Assembly (NCBI GenBank): GCA_963662175.1
Contig: OY759216.1
Span: 53,895,087-53,959,086 of the forward strand
DNA: 64,000 nt
Direction: 5' to 3'
DNA from: Aradus depressus
Lineage: Eukaryota > Arthropoda > Insecta > Hemiptera > Aradidae
The stretch's first letter is position 1; each line of letters begins with the position of its first letter. Made by a program: the position numbers and the translations under genes. Of this stretch, positions 34,437-45,801 are shown one piece after another. A model generated the notes under the pieces. That model searched no databases and was not told the origin of the DNA. It was given only the letters and a program-made list of their open reading frames with translations.

Positions 34437-35221
34437 TTGTGAGTGACGCGGTACTCACGAGAATTGAAGTGTGAAATGTCTGCTTTAGTTTCAAAAATTT
34501 GCTGTCGTGCACAGATTTTGATTAAAAATTGTTTTATAATGTTACAATAAGAAAAGTAGTATGAGAAATTAAACTTTCAAATTTATTGTTATTCAATTTC
34601 TTATTCACATGAAACTATAGGTTTGTGATAGCTAAAATAACTATATTTTTTTAGATTTACACTGCTATATTATTTTCTTTTACCACAAATTTTATTTATT
34701 GTTAAGCTATCAAAGCATCTTAACCTAAAAGTTTCTTAAACGAAAGATAATTTTATAGTTCATAATATTGATATATTAGTTAAGTTCAGTACAACGGAAA
34801 ATATGATCAATAATGTTGTAAAAATACAATGTTGTTATCTAATCATGTATTTTAGAGTTGTTTTATTGTTATTGGATTTATTATATATTTACCTTTACAT
34901 TCTTTCATATGTGACGAAATATATTACACGATAATGCAATAGAAATATATTACACTTTCTTCGATGATCACTTTCTTCCATGATCACAACATTAAAAGTA
35001 CCATATAAAAAGTCAAATTCAGTCGAAATATATTTTACACTTTCTTATTCCATGAATGTAGAAATGCTCAAAAACAGCTGATATCACAGATAAAGGTGTA
35101 GTTGTGTGTGCGCTGCGCGCGCAACCATCCGACTCACACACACTTACACATGCACATCAACGAGACTTACTCTCTGACGGTCTGACATAGTCTCTACCTA
35201 GAGCTAAGATGTTTACACATG
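34437..35221 (+). repeat. Family C repeat, copy 1
   Basis: Closely similar along most of its length to 40471-41060 in the same orientation: shared 'gtgagtgacgcg', 'ataggtttgtgatagctaaa' type, 'aaaatacaatgttgttatct', 'catatgtgacgaaatatatt', 'gctcaaaaacagctga' and 'catcaacgagacttac'. This copy carries ~130 extra bp near its start (34451-34600). No open frame. Confidence 0.85.
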
Positions 35222-35254
35222 TTTTTTGAATGTAATATAAGAATTTCATATTCT

Positions 35255-35620
35255 ATATATTCATTACTTCGGCAGTTATTAGAGTCTTCGTATTAAGCGC
35301 CCTTCCCCCTCCTTTCTCTTAGACCGATTTTGCAGAAACTTGATAGGTATTGTCCTTATGGGGTTTTAAATTTAAATATAAAATTTCATGTCAGTATATT
35401 CATTACATCGGCAGTTATTGAGGTTTTGTGTTAAGCCCTCCTTTCCTTTAGCGATTCTGGATACACATAAAATTTCGTATGAATACATTCAATCTATCGG
35501 GAGTTATCGTGTTCACAGACACACACACAAACCGACTGACATTTTCACTTGGAATCAGGGGTTGTAATTTCTATGAAAACTCAACATCTATTTTCTGACT
35601 GACTATAGCTGGGGAAATAC
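35255..35620 (+). mobile_element. Family A copy directly after family C
   Basis: 'atattcattacttcggcagt', 'ttcattacatcggcagttat', 'caatctatcgggagttatcg', 'cagacacacacacaaaccga' and a degraded end 'agctggggaaatac'. Confidence 0.75.
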
Positions 35621-36520
35621 AAAGCAAGAAACTGTGGAAAACAAGTTTTCATTAAACGTCTATGATTAACTCCAACGGAGGGTGAAAGTAAAAGTTGTAG
35701 ACCTTTCCCTTCTAGTTGAAAAAAGAATGATACTGCGATCCGGATATTTATCTCGGTTGAACTGGTGGCCCAACCGATGAATATAGGAGAACGTCCATTA
35801 TGACGTTGTGTAATACCATTGTAACAATAATAAGGAGGTGTAAAATGTGTATCTGTCGCCGCCACAGACATAAAGTTTTATGTGTTTCGAATAGGGTATG
35901 TGTTTAATGAACAAACAGTTTTGTAATGGGATATGATCAAAGGGGATTATGGCGTCAATCTCCAGCATTATAGCTCCTATGTTAAAAATTGCAGAATTTG
36001 GAAGCCAATGAAGAATTATTATTATTATAACCAATCCTATGTGGGATCTTTGGGGAGTTAAGTGAGATGAAATGTCATTGGATGTGAAGACAATGTTACC
36101 ACTTTACCAAATGATACTTCAGCTGTCCGGAAAGTGAACTAAAAATGAGGTCAACTCTTTTTTATTTAGAAATAAGCAAGAAACTGGCAACACTGAGCGG
36201 CCGGACTCCTGATCGTCCAGTGACGGTCATGACTGCAGAGACATCTCCACAGAATACGTGAAGAGGAAATCCTCCCATCCGCCGCTATGGACGGAACTCA
36301 TCTGGACACAAGAGTGACATAAGAGGAGGAACGGACAACAAGAGCACCCCTTCATCGGGCTGCAAGAGGTCAAAAGAACAAGTAGCCACTCACGTAGGTA
36401 AGTGGTTCATGGGTCAGAAATCAAACGTTCTGCAGAAAAAGGTATTACCACCTTGACCCGCACTAAAACTTCTTTATATATGAAGAATTTTTGATTTATT
36501 TGTAAAATAAATTCCAAAAA
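35621..36520. other. Non-coding stretch, nothing recognised
   Basis: A GC-richer block at 36180-36400 has no recognisable product. 'gctgtccggaaagtgaact' at 36121-36139 looks like a mariner-type end but has no partner. Confidence 0.4.
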
Positions 36521-36748
36521 AAGTCATTGGTGAATCACAGCTATGTACTTCCCCAACACGAAAAAATTGGCCCCTTCTCTTCGGCTGAATTCGCGGAAAA
36601 TTAGTAGGTTTCGTCCATACGGAGTTTGTACTAATACATTCATTACAACGGTAATTATTAGTTTTTATGTTAAGCCCTCCCCCAACCTTCCCCCTCCCTT
36701 TGCCAGATTATGGTTAATATCAATAGGTGCCGTCCTTATGGAGTTCTG
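36521..36748 (+). mobile_element. Family A copy, 5' part
   Basis: Start motif 'gtcattggtgaatcacagct' with 'atgtacttccccaacacgaa', then 'aatacattcattacaacggt', a C/T-rich stretch, and 'caataggtgccgtccttatg'. Confidence 0.78.
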
Positions 36749-37160
36749 GTCAGGTTGTCAGGTTGCGGTCTCATTCTAGACTAGGTATGAGTGGTCAGGT
36801 TGTCAGGTGTAGTGATTAGGTTGGACTTGTTTGTTCAGATGTCAGTGAGTCTGCCGAAGAGAGGGTGAGGTTCAGTCAGCGTGACGACCGGAAAGATGTC
36901 TAACCATGTCTTGCAGACAATCTCCAGAGCAGATGAACCTGCTAGTTTAATAAATAACAGTAGAAACAAATGAATATCAGTTCCTGAATTCAAAACAAAT
37001 CAGTGAACAAGCTCCAATATAAAAGATTAATCCATACAGATCTTCAAGAAGAATGTGAACAGACTAAACTTTTCAGCCATTAATATTTTTTTTAACAGTT
37101 GAGTTCCCACAGTAATTAATACAGTCAGTATCATGTGAATTCACCCGTCACCATGTTGCT

Positions 37161-37348
37161 ATAGGTTAGGTTTTATGACTCATGCCCGGGCTTTAACTAC
37201 GAGGTCATATCGCCTACTACCAGAGGGCTCTATCGTCACTCTGGTGGACATGAGCCCGACTCTACTGTGGGAGTCCTAAATTTTGCCTACCCTAAATTTT
37301 TATTCACCTAGGACAGGGGTCTTTAACTAGTAGCTGACATCATACAGG
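37161..37348 (-). mobile_element. SINE1, head-less copy with CCTAA-type tail
   Basis: Minus-strand tail 'cataaaacctaacctata', the well preserved tail half to 'cctgtatgatgtcagctact'; cut before the B box. Confidence 0.85.
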
Positions 37349-37414
37349 TATATCCTACTAATATGAGTACGATACAATAAGAAAGTCTCACTCAGAAATA
37401 CGCTGCAGAAAACC

Positions 37415-37530
37415 GCCGAGGGCAACACATTACTGTCATATACCATAGTAATGCCAGTAATTAATGAATTTGAGAGGGGGAAGGGTGAGTGTGTGATCTG
37501 TACTAAAGTGGTTGGTATAAGAAAGTCCTG
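37415..37530. mobile_element. Family B MITE, half copy
   Basis: 'agtaatgccagtaattaatg', 'gagagggggaagggtgagtg' and 'aaagtggttggtataagaaa', ending gtcctg: the right arm of the palindrome at 27087-27308. Confidence 0.6.
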
Positions 37531-38134
37531 TAATGGTCACATCACATATATGTTTTTTTATATTACATATCGTCTGTTAACGTTAGATTTCTTTTGACAA
37601 CATTCCTGGCATCGATCGGAGAACTTCATATGAAGAACCATCTGTATAAGCCACTTAACACAAAAATAATGAGATGATTACCCTTCCTCCAGTGGCTACT
37701 GACGGCGTTTAAAAACTGAAATCACGTTCTTATTTTGTTTCAAAGATATTTTAATGACGAATACATAGATGACATTTCCTTCACCTATAATTAACATCTA
37801 TTAAGTATTTAGTCTAATGATGTGGGAGCTAGCATTGTGAGATCAACTTATAAATCTTTGGCGAAAAATAATTTGATCATTTCGAAATATGAGTTCAGGT
37901 GGATGTTGACGATTTCAGTACCTACGAATAATTTCCAAAAACGTTCAATCCTTCGTTGACAAGATATGAGAATGCGCTCTTCAGGAGAAACAAGCGAAAC
38001 GGTGAAACTCTTCAATCTTTTGTATAAAAGAAAACTAGGCGACAACTTAATGATACGTAAAAGGCAATGTGACAGGTGATCTAGCCACTAGGAAGGGCCC
38101 ATACTATGGATATACGATAGAAAATGGGATTTGG
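37531..38134. other. Non-coding stretch, nothing recognised
   Basis: The 65-codon minus frame at 37848-38045 lacks recognisable features. Confidence 0.45.
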
Positions 38135-38326
38135 CCTTTTTTTTTTTGCCTTATGTACGACGCATATTAGCCATGTCAATGTGTTATCTAGGTATTTACG
38201 ACATCCATGGCCCCGGGAGGGAGTTCTATCTACGAAATAAAACTCACTTTCGGACGGGATTCGAACCCGCAAACCATGATGAGACCCATGCGACCGAAGC
38301 TCTACGCTCTAGCCCGCACGGCCCCC
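38135..38326 (-). mobile_element. SINE2, full length
   Basis: Poly(T) (poly(A) on minus) at 38138-38147, 'cttatgtacgacgcatatta', 'ggccccgggagggagttcta', B box inverse 'cgggattcgaaccc' and head 'ctagcccgcacggccccc'. Confidence 0.85.
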
Positions 38327-38439
38327 TGATTTTGGCCTTCAAAGCCGTCATTGACTTTTTTATTTAAGAAATTTAGTAGTTTTGCCTCTCTCACCTGGGG
38401 GGGATGTATATATCAATCTAGAAATGACGTTCCTAATTA

Positions 38440-38935
38440 CTTCCGCAAGTGAAGTTATGTAATCTCTCAAAAATTCTATGTTGATTTTTCACCGGAATTT
38501 CATGTTTTCCGATCCCCGGATTCAAAAAATGAAAAAATAAATTGTGTAAATGAACATGATAACCCCCCCCCCCCCCTCCCCCCCGCCCCGAATGATTATA
38601 TCGACAGGAAAATTCACTAGGGCTGATTTTCAGCCAAGTCAAAGGACAGGGGAAGATTAACACAGAAACGCCAATAATTGTCGATGTAATGAATATATGC
38701 ATACAAAATTTTATATGTAAAATACAAAACCTAATAAGGGCAGCTCCTAGCAACTCTCAGCCGGATCGACCAATAGAAAAAGGGGTTTAACTAAAATCCC
38801 TAATAACTGTCTATGTAATCAAAGTAACATCCTGAAATTTAGTATGAGGCTCAGAAATCATTGAGTGAGTCACCAACCGATTTGGTTGAAAATTATTTAG
38901 TTTCAGGGGGAGAGCGAAAACTTAAATGTTTAAAT
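38440..38935 (-). mobile_element. Family A copy
   Basis: 'ttccgcaagtgaagttatgt' (terminal hairpin inverse), 'accggaatttcatgttttcc', 'atgaacatgataacc' leading into a poly(C) tract at 38563-38586, modules 'aataattgtcgatgtaatga' and 'aataactgtctatgtaatca', and start-motif inverse 'gagtcaccaaccgatttggt'. Confidence 0.78.
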
Positions 38936-40115
38936 GTAATGTTACATTTCAGTTTCTATAATACACGATTGCATCTAAAGAAGCGGTGTTTGAACGATCG
39001 CAAACACACAGATATTGGATATGGTTCGCGCCATGGACTCTTTATTGTTTCATTACGAAATGGGTTACCACACTGCAGAGATGCGTTAGAAGCTAATGAA
39101 TTTTAGTGGGTGAATACATTTGGACGAGGCAGGTGGAAGAGAGCGTGGGAAGCATCACTTCCCCTAGGTCAATTAGCGCCTTGGCTTAGAGACCTAGGAC
39201 GTAGCTCATTGGAAGAGATGGCCCGGCCCTACCCGGCGTTGCCCGCTCAGTAACTTTAACCAGGTAAATAATGTTATTTACATTATGGTAACAATATGGT
39301 AAATAATGTTATTTACCCGGTTAGCATAATATAGTATATACGTTACATGATTTTTAGATACATGTAAAAGTGGTATGTTACTTCTGATTTTAATAAATTT
39401 AAAAAATCTGTAAGTTGCTGTTAGCAAAACATAAAATTGAATGAAAATCTTAATTTCAAGGTCACTATTTATATGTTTAAGTTACTTGTTCATGTCACCA
39501 AAATGGTATAAGTGATTTGTCACTAGATCTCAGCACTGGCTAGGATTTCACTAGTACAACTTTTTTCCAGAACAGAACTATCAGTTTTGTACCCGATTAC
39601 GCACTTAACGAAAAATTTTCAAAAATGTCCCTTTGTAAGAAACCTCAATTTAGTGTAGTTAAAAAAAAAAAAAGACCCAAGTGGGCCGAGGTGAAGAGCC
39701 GACTTGAGAAAACCAAGAAGCGTGTTTCCTGGGACGGCGGGCCCCGGGTCTCACCACACAGGATAGCTATACTTAACTTAATACCAACTAGCTTCTTAAT
39801 TACACCATTCTCATATCTACTTACATGACAAAAGGAGTTTTCTCCTTATTTTTCCGATAATTTAGACTAAAGATGTACGTCTGTAATGATTACTATTTTT
39901 TATACTGAGATAATCATAAAGATAATGTACGTTGTTTACTCAAGAGGCAAGTGAGAGAAGAGTTGCGACTGCGGGGCTGTAAGCAGGGAAGAAGGCATTG
40001 AAATGGAGCACACAAGGATCCTAGGCTGTACAGTCCGTCAACTGTCGAAGAGTATGAGGGGAGAAAGACGACGGCGAATTAATCAACTAAATTTTCGCTT
40101 GACCTCTTGGAGCAG
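38936..40115. other. Non-coding stretch
   Basis: A GC-rich patch at 39670-39765 (32 open codons after a poly(A) tract) and a repeat-end-like phrase 'acccggcgttgcccgctcag' at 39233-39252. No gene supported. Confidence 0.4.
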
Positions 40116-40336
40116 TCTACCGATTTGGTTGAAAATCAATATGTGCCATAGGGACTTCTGAATCCCTGAACTAAATTTCGTGTTGACACATTTGTTGCAT
40201 CCAGAGTTATTAGGGTTTTTGAGTAAGCCGTAAATAAGTGTCATCTTTATTGGGTCCTGGATTTACACATAAAATTTTGTATCGATACATTCATTACCTC
40301 GGAAGTTATTCGAGTTCTCGTGTTTTATACTCTCGA
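40116..40336 (+). mobile_element. Family A copy, internal modules
   Basis: 'accgatttggttgaaaatca', 'cgtgttgacacatttgttgc', 'gagttattagggtttttgag', 'tcgatacattcattacctcg'. It ends where a short opposite-orientation piece and the G/GA tract start. Confidence 0.72.
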
Positions 40337-40371
40337 AATGAAATTTTATACACGTCGAAACTCCATAAGAT

Positions 40372-40399
40372 GGGGGGGGGGGGGGGGGGGGGGGGGAGG

Positions 40400-40434
<35 letters not shown>
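40372..40434 (+). repeat. (G)n tract followed by (GA)n
   Basis: About 25 G (40372-40396) then gaggggg and ~17 GA units. Homopolymer lengths may be assembly-dependent. Confidence 0.9.
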
Positions 40435-40439
<5 letters not shown>

Positions 40440-40470
40440 GGAGAGAACCTTAACAAAAATAAAATCAACA

Positions 40471-41060
40471 TGTGTGAGTGACGCGATGAAATTATAGGTT
40501 TATGATAGCTAAAATAATTACATTTTTTTAAATTTACACTGCTTTATTATTTTCTTTTACCATAAATTGTATTTATTGTGACAATTTTGAGCTATCGAAG
40601 CATCTTATTAACCTAAAAGTTTCTTACCGAAAGATCATTTTAGAGTTCATAATAATATGACCTATAATGTTGTAAAAATACAATGTTGTTATCTAATTAT
40701 GTTTTTTTAGAGTTGTTTAATTGTTATTGGTTTTATTATGTATTTACCTTTACGTTCATTCATATGTGACGAAATATATTACACGACAATACATCCGAAA
40801 TATATTACACTTTCTTTGATGATAACAACATTAAAAGTACCACATAAAAGTACAACATAAAAAGTCAAATTCAGTTGAAATGTATTACACACTTTGTTAT
40901 TCCATGAACGTAGAAATGCTCAAAAACAGCTGACATCACAGATAAAGTGTGTAGTTGTGTACTAACACACACACACACGCACACTTATGCAGGCACACAT
41001 CAACGAGACTTACGTTCTGACGGTCTGACATAGCCCCTATCGAGAGCTGTTTACATATCA
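40471..41060 (+). repeat. Family C repeat, copy 2
   Basis: Direct-orientation partner of 34437-35221. It begins 'tgtgtgagtgacgcg' and ends 'gctgtttacatatca', so its ends are TG...CA, as in LTRs. No primer-binding site or retroviral frame lies between the copies. It is flanked by family A pieces in opposite orientations. Confidence 0.85.
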
Positions 41061-41079
41061 AAAGTACCAAATAAAATTT

Positions 41080-41305
41080 ATGTCGACACGAAATTTTATA
41101 CATGGATCCAGTATCCAGTATGGACGACATCTGTCGATTTTTAACGTAATGGACTGAAAAAGACCAGGAGAGGATCCGATGGGGAGGATGTTACTCAATA
41201 AATAACTGTCGATGTAACGAATGTATTAACATAAAGGGGGTTGGTTTAAGAGAAAGAGATATAATAAATTCGAGTTGAGGAAGTACATAGCTGGTGATTT
41301 GTTCT
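41080..41305 (-). mobile_element. Family A copy
   Basis: 'tgtcgacacgaaattttata', 'aataactgtcgatgtaacga', 'gaggaagtacatagctggtg' (start region read in reverse). Confidence 0.72.
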
Positions 41306-41909
41306 ATACGCTCTATTACCGAGAACTATACAAATCTTCTACATTTAAATCTTAAAATTAATAGTGACAGTTTCTTTCAGTTTAGAACCAGACTAAGTGC
41401 CCACAAAAGGCTTTTATACTTGAAACATAATTAATACTAGTAACAAATAGGAAAATAAAAATGTAGAAAGTTAAGCTTCTCTGCGTCCAGATGACATTTA
41501 AAAGAAACCTATTTCAAAAAAAAAAAAAAAAAATTAAAACTACAATACATGAGTTAAAAAAAAAAAATTTTAATAGTCCATAGGATGAAGAAGAGCTATA
41601 AACGAGAAAGTGGAAGATAGTCTAGCCCTATGGCAAGAACTAGACGAGAGGAAGTCCTGGTACAGGTGCCGCGGTTATCTAGCCAACTGATCATAGTTGG
41701 GCCCTCCATCCAGCCTAGTCTACCTTATCTGATATCAGTATAATTATAGATAATTGTCAAGTATAATCTGTCTCTAATAGTACTAATCATCAACTGGAAA
41801 TAGTATACAGTACCTTATAAAAATGTATAAGTTGGAGAAAGTGACCGGCATACTTGTTGATAATACTAGTAGTATTGTCAACTAGACAAAATGGTGTAGC
41901 TGTTGGGAG
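41306..41909. other. Non-coding stretch, nothing recognised
   Basis: Poly(A) tracts at 41517-41532 and 41557-41566; no gene. Confidence 0.45.
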
Positions 41910-42095
41910 GCAACAATATTGATGACGGTAGTTTGTATCTATGTCCGGCAACAATAGTGTTGACGGTAGCTTGAATCTCTGTCCGGCAAGAATAGTCTTG
42001 ACGGTAGCTCGTATCTCTGTCCAGCAATAATAGTGTTGACGGTAGCTTGTATCTCTGTCCGGCAACAATAATGTTGTCGGTAGTTTGTATTCGTG
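41910..42095 (+). repeat. 38-bp tandem repeat, 4-5 units
   Basis: 'ggtagcttgtatctctgtcc' type units begin at 41927, 41965, 42003, 42041 and 42079, an exact 38-bp period. The 109-codon minus frame is its translation. Confidence 0.93.
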
Positions 42096-42736
42096 TCTGA
42101 GTCTGGACCTAGACGACAACTAGTACAGAGTTAATACTTATATTTTTTATTTATTTATATTTATTTTACTAGTTCAGCATATTACATGGTATGCTAGTAG
42201 GTATAAATATGGACATAAAATAAATAAAATTTAAAATAACAGATTGGTTTCGTCTCATGTTGAGAACCACCTAGGACTGCTTATAAAAGTGAACAAATAG
42301 ATAATAATAAAATAAGAAAGTAAAAGATAATTCCGAGAATGGCTAACAATGATGAAAATAAAATATGAGAAAATAAATTTGAACACTTGGTCACTAAGGG
42401 AGGATGTCTTGAAGGAGCCGTGGCCTCCTCTAGTTTGTAATGGCCCTGTAGCAGTTTTTAGAGAATCTAGCTAATACGTATATATTCGCAGAAGATCAAA
42501 AACATCTGAGGGATAAAACATCTCCTGAGAATCCTATAACATTTTTCTTTACTTTTTTTTTTTAGTTCAAGGGGAGACTTAGCGTTACGCAACGAGAACA
42601 GTTGAAGTAATAACGTTAATGATAGGACAGACACTGGCTGGATTATATAGTTTCATCTGGTAGATAACTTCTCTTTAATGACGTTCATCGGCTGGACCAT
42701 CGCCATCTATAGCCCCACATTTTTTCCAGGTTAGAA
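42096..42736. other. Non-coding stretch, nothing recognised
   Basis: AT-rich; no supportable feature. Confidence 0.45.
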
Positions 42737-42907
42737 CCTGACAGTTAAGGGACCAGCTTTGATTGTATACACATTATTCACCAGTCATCCAATAGGATTC
42801 ATTATTGTAACATTTCTTACCTTGACACACGATTCAACAATGAATCTGATTGGATGATGAGTGAATGATGTAGGGGAACCTAATCTGGTTCCTTGCCTGT
42901 TAAGTCA
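42737..42907. mobile_element. Palindromic MITE-like element
   Basis: Left arm 'agttaagggaccagctttga' ... 'tcatccaataggattcatt' is the inverse of right arm 'aatgaatctgattggatgat' ... 'ctggttccttgcctgttaa'. Arms of about 70 bp, no coding. Confidence 0.7.
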
Positions 42908-43039
42908 CTACTTACAAAAAAAACCAGAACGTTAATGGAGTATCTATACGAAAATGGTAGCGTAGGTAGGTAAGCGTCTTTCTTAGAAAAAAAAGGTATT
43001 GGAATATGTGCTTGTTCTGCAAAAGATATATGTCATGGT

Positions 43040-43935
43040 ATGCCTATTTCCATCTTAAATCTGGTGTATTCCCTTCGAAATTCAATGTTTAGTCGGACCA
43101 TCTACAGGTGTTGTTCGAACCAGAAAGGTAGATGGTAGATGACGAACGTGCTAACAAACTTCTTGGTTTTTCCAGATTTTCCACATTGTATGTGAAGAGG
43201 ACCTCTGCACCTGAAATCTGGTGTATTTTCTTCGATAATCAAAGTTTAGTCGGCCCAGGCTAGAGGTGTTGTTCGAACTTGAAAGGTAGATGATGAAGGT
43301 GCTTTTAAACTTCTTCGTTTTCCCAAGGCTTCCTGTAGTTTCCTGTTCCAAAAGGACCTTCCTATCCTAAAATCCCTTCTCTGTTCTTCCTTCTGTATTC
43401 AATGTTTTGTCGACCCTGGCTAGAGGTGTTGTTCCAACTTGAAAGGTAGATGATGAAGGTGCTTTTAAACTTCTTCGTTTTCCCAAGGCTTCCTGTAGTT
43501 TCCTGTTCCAAAAGGACCTTCCTATCCTAAAATCCCTTCTCTGTTCTTCCTTCTGTATTCAATGTTTTGTCGACCCTGGCTAGAGGTGTTGTTCCAACTT
43601 GAAAGGTAGATGATGAAGGTGCTTTTAAACTTCTTCGTTTTCCCAAGGCTTCCTGTAGTTTCCTGTTCCAAAAGGACCTTCCTATCCTAAAATCCCTTCT
43701 CTGTTCTTCCTTCTGTATTCAATGTTTTGTCGACCCTGGCTAGAGGTGTTGTTCCAACTTGAAAGGTAGATGATGAAGGTGCTTTTAAACTTCTTCGTTT
43801 TCCCAAGGCTTCCTGTAGTTTCCTGTTCCAAAAGGACCTTCCTATCCTAAAATCCCTTCTCTGTTCTTCCTTCTGTATTCAATGTTTTGTCGACCCTGGC
43901 TAGAGGTGTTGTTCCAACTAGAAAGGTAGATGATG
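43040..43935 (+). repeat. 160-bp tandem array, 5-6 units
   Basis: 'tagaggtgttgttccaactt' recurs at 43261, 43421, 43581, 43741 and 43901 (exactly 160 bp), with a diverged first unit at about 43103. The central units are practically identical and the edge unit differs at many sites. Confidence 0.94.
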
Positions 43936-44277
43936 ATGGTCCTTCCCCCTCTTCTTCTCTCCAAGATAAAGACTGAGGCCCTAAAGGGAAAGCTGTAGAA
44001 AGAAGCAGAGGAATGTGTTTTTTGTGGTCGGGCCCTTTACAAACCTCCCCACCGTGACTTCATCAAGTCGACCGGCTCAGCTCTTCATGGGAATCATCTG
44101 GCCAGTAGTCATTTATGATAATAAAGGAAATGAGGAGGAGAATTGAAGAAACAGACAAATTCCAAGTGGATTTCATGAATGTTTCATTATTTCTAGAACC
44201 TATGCAGCAGTTCCTGTATTTAAAATCATTAGATATATTATACTAACACGTCTACATTGTTCCTTCTATCCGAAGTG
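43936..44277. other. Non-coding flank between the 160-bp array and the nested element
   Basis: No supportable feature. Confidence 0.45.
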
Positions 44278-44380
44278 CACTGCAAATATGAAGTGTGTTA
44301 AACCGTTTGTTATACCAACACACTTTAACCTGTTTTTTCATATAGTCGTTTCTGACACACTTCAAAGTGTGTTTTTTATT

Positions 44381-44730
44381 GAGGGCGCCGGTAGCTCAGT
44401 GGTAAGCGTGCTTGACTTCTGAGCTCAAAGTCGTGGGTTCGTAGCCCGACCGAGGCCCTTAGTTTATTTTATCTGGGAGGTAAAATAAACTTAAGCACGC
44501 CGTCCTTCGGATGGGACGTTAAGCGATGGTCCCGAGCCTGTACGATGTCAGGTACTCGTTAAAGACCCCTACCCTAGATGAATAAAAATTTAGGGTAGGC
44601 AAAATTTAGGACTCCCACAGTAGAGTCGGGCTCATGTCCACCAGAGTGACGAAAGAGCGCTCTGGTAGTAGGCGATATGACCTCGTAGTTAAAGCCCGGG
44701 CATGAGTCATAAAACCTAACCTAACCTAAA
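44381..44730 (+). mobile_element. SINE1, best full-length copy in the window, CCTAA tail
   Basis: tRNA-like head with Pol III A-box-like 'tagctcagtggt' (44392-44403) and B box 'ggttcgtagcc' (44436-44446). Body has 'cgtccttcggatgggacgtt' and 'cctgtacgatgtcaggtact'. It ends 'cataaaacctaacctaacct'. An imperfect target duplication 'aaagtgtgtt(t/a)tt' occurs at 44364 and 44728. Confidence 0.94.
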
Positions 44731-45041
44731 GTGTGTTATTTTGAAACACGCTAAAGCTTGTTCTTGTAACACATAATAAAGCTTATTCGAAATATATCTA
44801 TATAAATATGGAATAATTATTATGTTGGAAGGGTAACTTCAACTAATGAATTAAAGTGAAATATGTGACGATTTAATGTAGTTTTTACAAAAAGAAAATA
44901 CAATAATTGAACAATTTAAAAATCAAGTATTTGAAATCTTCACTATCTTCATAGACATTCAATTTTGGATTATAATTTTCAGTTTAGAGTATCAAAATTT
45001 TGTAAATTTTATAACACACTTCGTGGTGTGTAACTATAAAC

Positions 45042-45801
45042 CAGGGATGGCCAACCCAAATGATCTTGTGGGCCACTTTGGAAATGCATTATAATCCCGC
45101 GGGCCGCATATAAAATTATATATCCCCATATTAGATTAGGACCCACTACAAAAATTTTTTGGAGTGAAAATTTAAAACAGAATGTATTATTATATTTCAT
45201 GCATATAAACATAGAGAATATTATAATGATAATAATGATATTATCGAAAACATTTTAATTAGTGAGATATTCTCAACTCTTTCAGTTAGCTTTTGCAAGT
45301 CGATCTTAATGCGTGTATTTGCACATCGTAATTGAATTGCAGGTTTTCGCCCGTTAAGTTCGAGCGTGATTTAGGTATGTTTGGTAAATTTCATTTTTGA
45401 AAAAAAAAAAAAAAAAAAAAATTCGCAGGTGTTAGTTGATCCAAAAGCGCTCATAACTTTTTGTGCCAGATTTCTCAAATTAAGAAAAACATTTCTTTTG
45501 TCACATAAGTGTTATAAAAATCTATTTTTGATTCTGATGTTTCAAAAAATGTGTTTTAATTCATTATGCATTGTAAGTCTGTCAGTTCCATTGGGAGACA
45601 TTCTGGGGCCGACTCGACATCAACATGAAAAGGAGATGAATATATTTCAAATATTTTGTTGTGCTTGTCTAAATAAGTGAAACGACTCTCAAAAGTAGCT
45701 AAATATTGCACAAAAAAAACATATTTTGTAAAATTGTGATGAATCTCGCGGACCGTGAAATTATTCAAAGCGGGCCGCGGACCGCGGGTTGGTCACTCCT
45801 A
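45042..45801. mobile_element. Non-autonomous hAT-type DNA transposon with 8-bp target duplication
   Basis: Termini 'cagggatggccaaccc' and (right end, inverted) 'taggagtgaccaaccc', followed inside by gcgggccgc-type sequence on both ends, a terminal pattern common among hAT elements. The flanking octamers ctataaac at 45034-45041 and 45802-45809 are identical, as expected for hAT insertion. The 99- and 70-codon internal frames show no transposase features. Length 760 bp. Confidence 0.9.

Noticed and set aside
36121..36139. mariner-type terminus 'gctgtccggaaagtgaac'
   Set aside because: No second inverted terminus or transposase remnant within a plausible distance; a similar lone motif at 53574 also lacks a partner.
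39625..39828. 67-codon plus frame after a poly(A) tract
   Set aside because: The GC-rich part (about 32 codons) looks protein-like but no family is recognised and the start lies before a homopolymer that would shift frames easily.
34437..41060. Complete LTR retrotransposon bounded by the family C copies
   Set aside because: No gag/pol frames, primer-binding site or polypurine tract between them; the interior is SINE and family A material.
41790..42119. 109-codon minus frame with a repeated peptide
   Set aside because: Translation of the 38-bp tandem repeat; 38 is not a multiple of 3, so the frame cycles without coding constraint.
44381..44460. tRNA gene with A and B boxes
   Set aside because: It is the head of SINE1: the same head is followed by the same ~270-bp body and tail at many sites, and the anticodon arm does not fold as a clean tRNA.
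45381..45680. 99-codon frame inside the hAT element
   Set aside because: No transposase motifs; begins at a poly(A) tract; likely chance.
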